Assembly: GCA_934098745.1 (NCBI GenBank)
Contig: CAKOPG010000008.1
Coordinates: forward strand, 11,266-75,265
Length of the DNA stretch: 64,000 bases
From: an uncultured Bacilli bacterium
Lineage (GTDB): Bacteria; Bacillota_I; Bacilli_A; RF39; UBA660
Direction: 5' to 3'
The notes under the pieces: model-generated
Databases searched by the model: none
Told to the model about the DNA's origin: nothing
Seen by the model: the letters and a program-made list of their open reading frames with translations, nothing else
Part shown: positions 63,088-64,000 of the stretch, one piece after another
Position numbering within the stretch: position 1 is the first letter of the stretch
Layout: every line of letters starts with the position of its first letter
Translations under genes and position numbers: made by a program

Positions 63088-63245
63088 ATTTACATCACCC
63101 TACATATTTCATTATATCATATGATAGACTTTACTCGCAACATAACCATAAAAATTTAATAAAAAAAGCCGACATTTACTTGAAATAATTTGTTAAAATA
63201 AAAATTATTTGCATTCACCCTAAATATCTGCTTATTTTCAGTTTG

Positions 63246-63268
63246 TTATCCCTAAGGGACTAACGTAA
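63246..63268 (-). repeat. Dispersed 23-bp repeat, copy E
   Basis: Minus strand TTACGTTAGTCCC then TTAGGGATAA, downstream of the terminator of the second variable protein gene; identical to copy C. Confidence 0.78.
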
Positions 63269-63291
63269 TATCTATTACTAACTTATATATA

Positions 63292-63323
63292 TTAAAAATA
63301 CCAATATAATCTATATTGGTATT
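63292..63323 (-). terminator. Terminator of the variable protein gene 2
   Basis: Same 12-bp stem (AATACCAATATA/TATATTGGTATT) and T5 as behind paralog 1. Confidence 0.88.
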
Positions 63324-63368
63324 AACTTCTTTTTATAGTGTAGCAAATTCAGAGCAAGTCGCTTACGC

Positions 63369-64000
63369 TTAAGCGAGGCACGCCACCGCACGGAAGCCAA
63401 AGAGCACGTTCGCACCGCCGTCAGCGCGGCTGAAGCCGAAGACGCCGGCATTGGAACCACCGTTACAGCTACCACCACGAAAGAACCACGGGTACGCGGC
63501 AGAAACAAAGTGCGCGTAATCTCCATACCAGCTACTTGTTTCTGATAGACTTCGTCCATAACAATAGCCTCCACTACATGCCGTTAAAGCACTAATGGTT
63601 GTGCCACTACTTGCTTTGTATACTTCATAATACTTAGATTCCGGAAAAGCTATTCCATCGGTTTTGGAAGTACCATTAGTTCCTAGTAAGCCATTAAAAC
63701 CGGAATTACTTGAAGTAGAGTATCCACTCCATAAGGTACCATCGGAACTAGCAAACACTCCCATTACTATTTCCCATGCTCCACCCGACATATCAAAGAT
63801 TCCGGATATATTACCGGTCGTACTTTGAGGGTATGTTGAGACACTACCATAAGTTATTCCACACGTTGTTGAACTGGCATTAGCACTACTCGCTCCACAC
63901 CCGGTAAGTGTTTTATTATTCCAGTAATTATTAATTCTTACCTCACTATTTATTCCATACTTAGAGTGCGATAGATAAGCTACTGCTCCCCATTCATTAT
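63369..64000 (-). CDS. Secreted DGR target protein (paralog 2), C-terminal part
   Basis: The frame is open from the right window edge to TAA at 63369-63371, so only about 210 C-terminal residues are visible. NEWGAVAYLSHSKYGINSEV, FDMSGGAWEIVMGVFASSDG and LLGTNGTSKTDGIAFPE correspond residue by residue to paralog 1. The 186 bp just before the variable region are identical in both genes, but the last 47 codons differ at 20, ending GFRAVACLA. A shorter start at 63791 is not the real one. It is the same type of lectin/FGE-fold surface protein. Confidence 0.85.
   Translation of the reverse strand, partial: NEWGAVAYLSHSKYGINSEVRINNYWNNKTLTGCGASSANASSTTCGITYGSVSTYPQSTTGNISGIFDMSGGAWEIVMGVFASSDGTLWSGYSTSSNSGFNGLLGTNGTSKTDGIAFPESKYYEVYKASSGTTISALTACSGGYCYGRSLSETSSWYGDYAHFVSAAYPWFFRGGSCNGGSNAGVFGFSRADGGANVLFGFRAVACLA
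63375..63515 (-). other. Variable region (VR2) of a diversity-generating retroelement target
   Basis: 141 bp aligned without gaps to VR1 (57183-57323). 28 differences, all compatible with template adenines, and none in the 186 bp before it. Both stop codons are followed by the palindrome CGCTTAAGCG, which spans the stop itself. Confidence 0.85.

Noticed and set aside
63311..63574. 87-codon minus-strand frame overlapping VR2 in another phase.
   Set aside because: It arises from the GC-rich variable region read out of frame; the correct frame continues to the window edge and ends at 63369.
1..64000. tRNA or rRNA genes.
   Set aside because: No cloverleaf-like or rRNA-like GC-rich segment was recognised on either strand by eye; a covariance search was not possible.

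Overview
The window is about 27% GC, uses TGA as a stop (for example at 6397-6399 and 18528-18530), and carries endospore genes (gpr, spoIIP, spoIVB, spoIIM) with Bacilli-type gene order (rpsT next to gpr and spoIIP). This points to a low-GC, spore-forming Bacillota, most like an uncultured gut Bacilli or Erysipelotrichia-type lineage. The exact taxon cannot be read from the sequence. Ribosome binding sites are often of the form GGTGAT or AGGTGATAA, which pairs with the outer part of the 16S tail; I used this to move several starts downstream of the longest open frame.

1-8.2 kb: start of rpsT, gpr, spoIIP, a ZIP metal transporter, spoIVB, several unknown genes, a DUF1292 protein and a PP2C phosphatase. 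8.2-24.1 kb: a long exopolysaccharide/glycan operon behind a TTGACT-17-TATAAT promoter. It holds a bacillosamine-type sugar module (dehydratase, aminotransferase, phosphoglycosyl transferase, acetyltransferase), glycosyltransferases, a pyruvyl transferase with its F420-dehydrogenase-beta-like partner, a Wzx flippase and a Wzy polymerase. 24.4-28.6 kb: signal-less surface-type proteins (WxL-like, collagen-like, transglutaminase-like), possibly spore surface. 29.3-32.9 kb: the polymer control module (Wzz, tyrosine kinase, PHP phosphatase, LCP transferase). 32.9-43.9 kb: a triplicated unknown family, a radical SAM gene, tsaC, spoIIM, mnmA, prsW, an HTH regulator and a GT-C glycosyltransferase.

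43.9-49 kb: a stripped type II CRISPR locus made only of tracrRNA (antisense, upstream), an intact cas9 and a decaying array of eight repeats. There is no cas1, cas2 or csn2; a 25-codon frame after cas9 may be a cas1 stub. It is followed by about 1 kb of AT-rich DNA with three 55-bp inverted-repeat elements.

50-64 kb (minus strand): a DUF1540 protein (plus strand), a P-type ATPase, an M23 peptidase, an amidoligase, a DUF1287 protein, ftsZ, ftsA, a HAD phosphatase and two paralogous secreted proteins (57177-58991 and 63369 to the window end). The two paralogs are identical over 186 bp, then differ at 28 positions in the last 141 bp before the stop. All 28 fit adenine-directed mutagenesis and the invariant codons there are almost free of adenine. 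This is the signature of target genes of a diversity-generating retroelement (DGR) whose reverse transcriptase and template lie outside the window. Upstream of the first target, 23-bp perfect inverted repeats (59011-59033 and 59181-59203) flank a promoter-bearing 147-bp segment that could be an invertible switch. These two observations, with the stripped cas9 locus, are the main points of interest.
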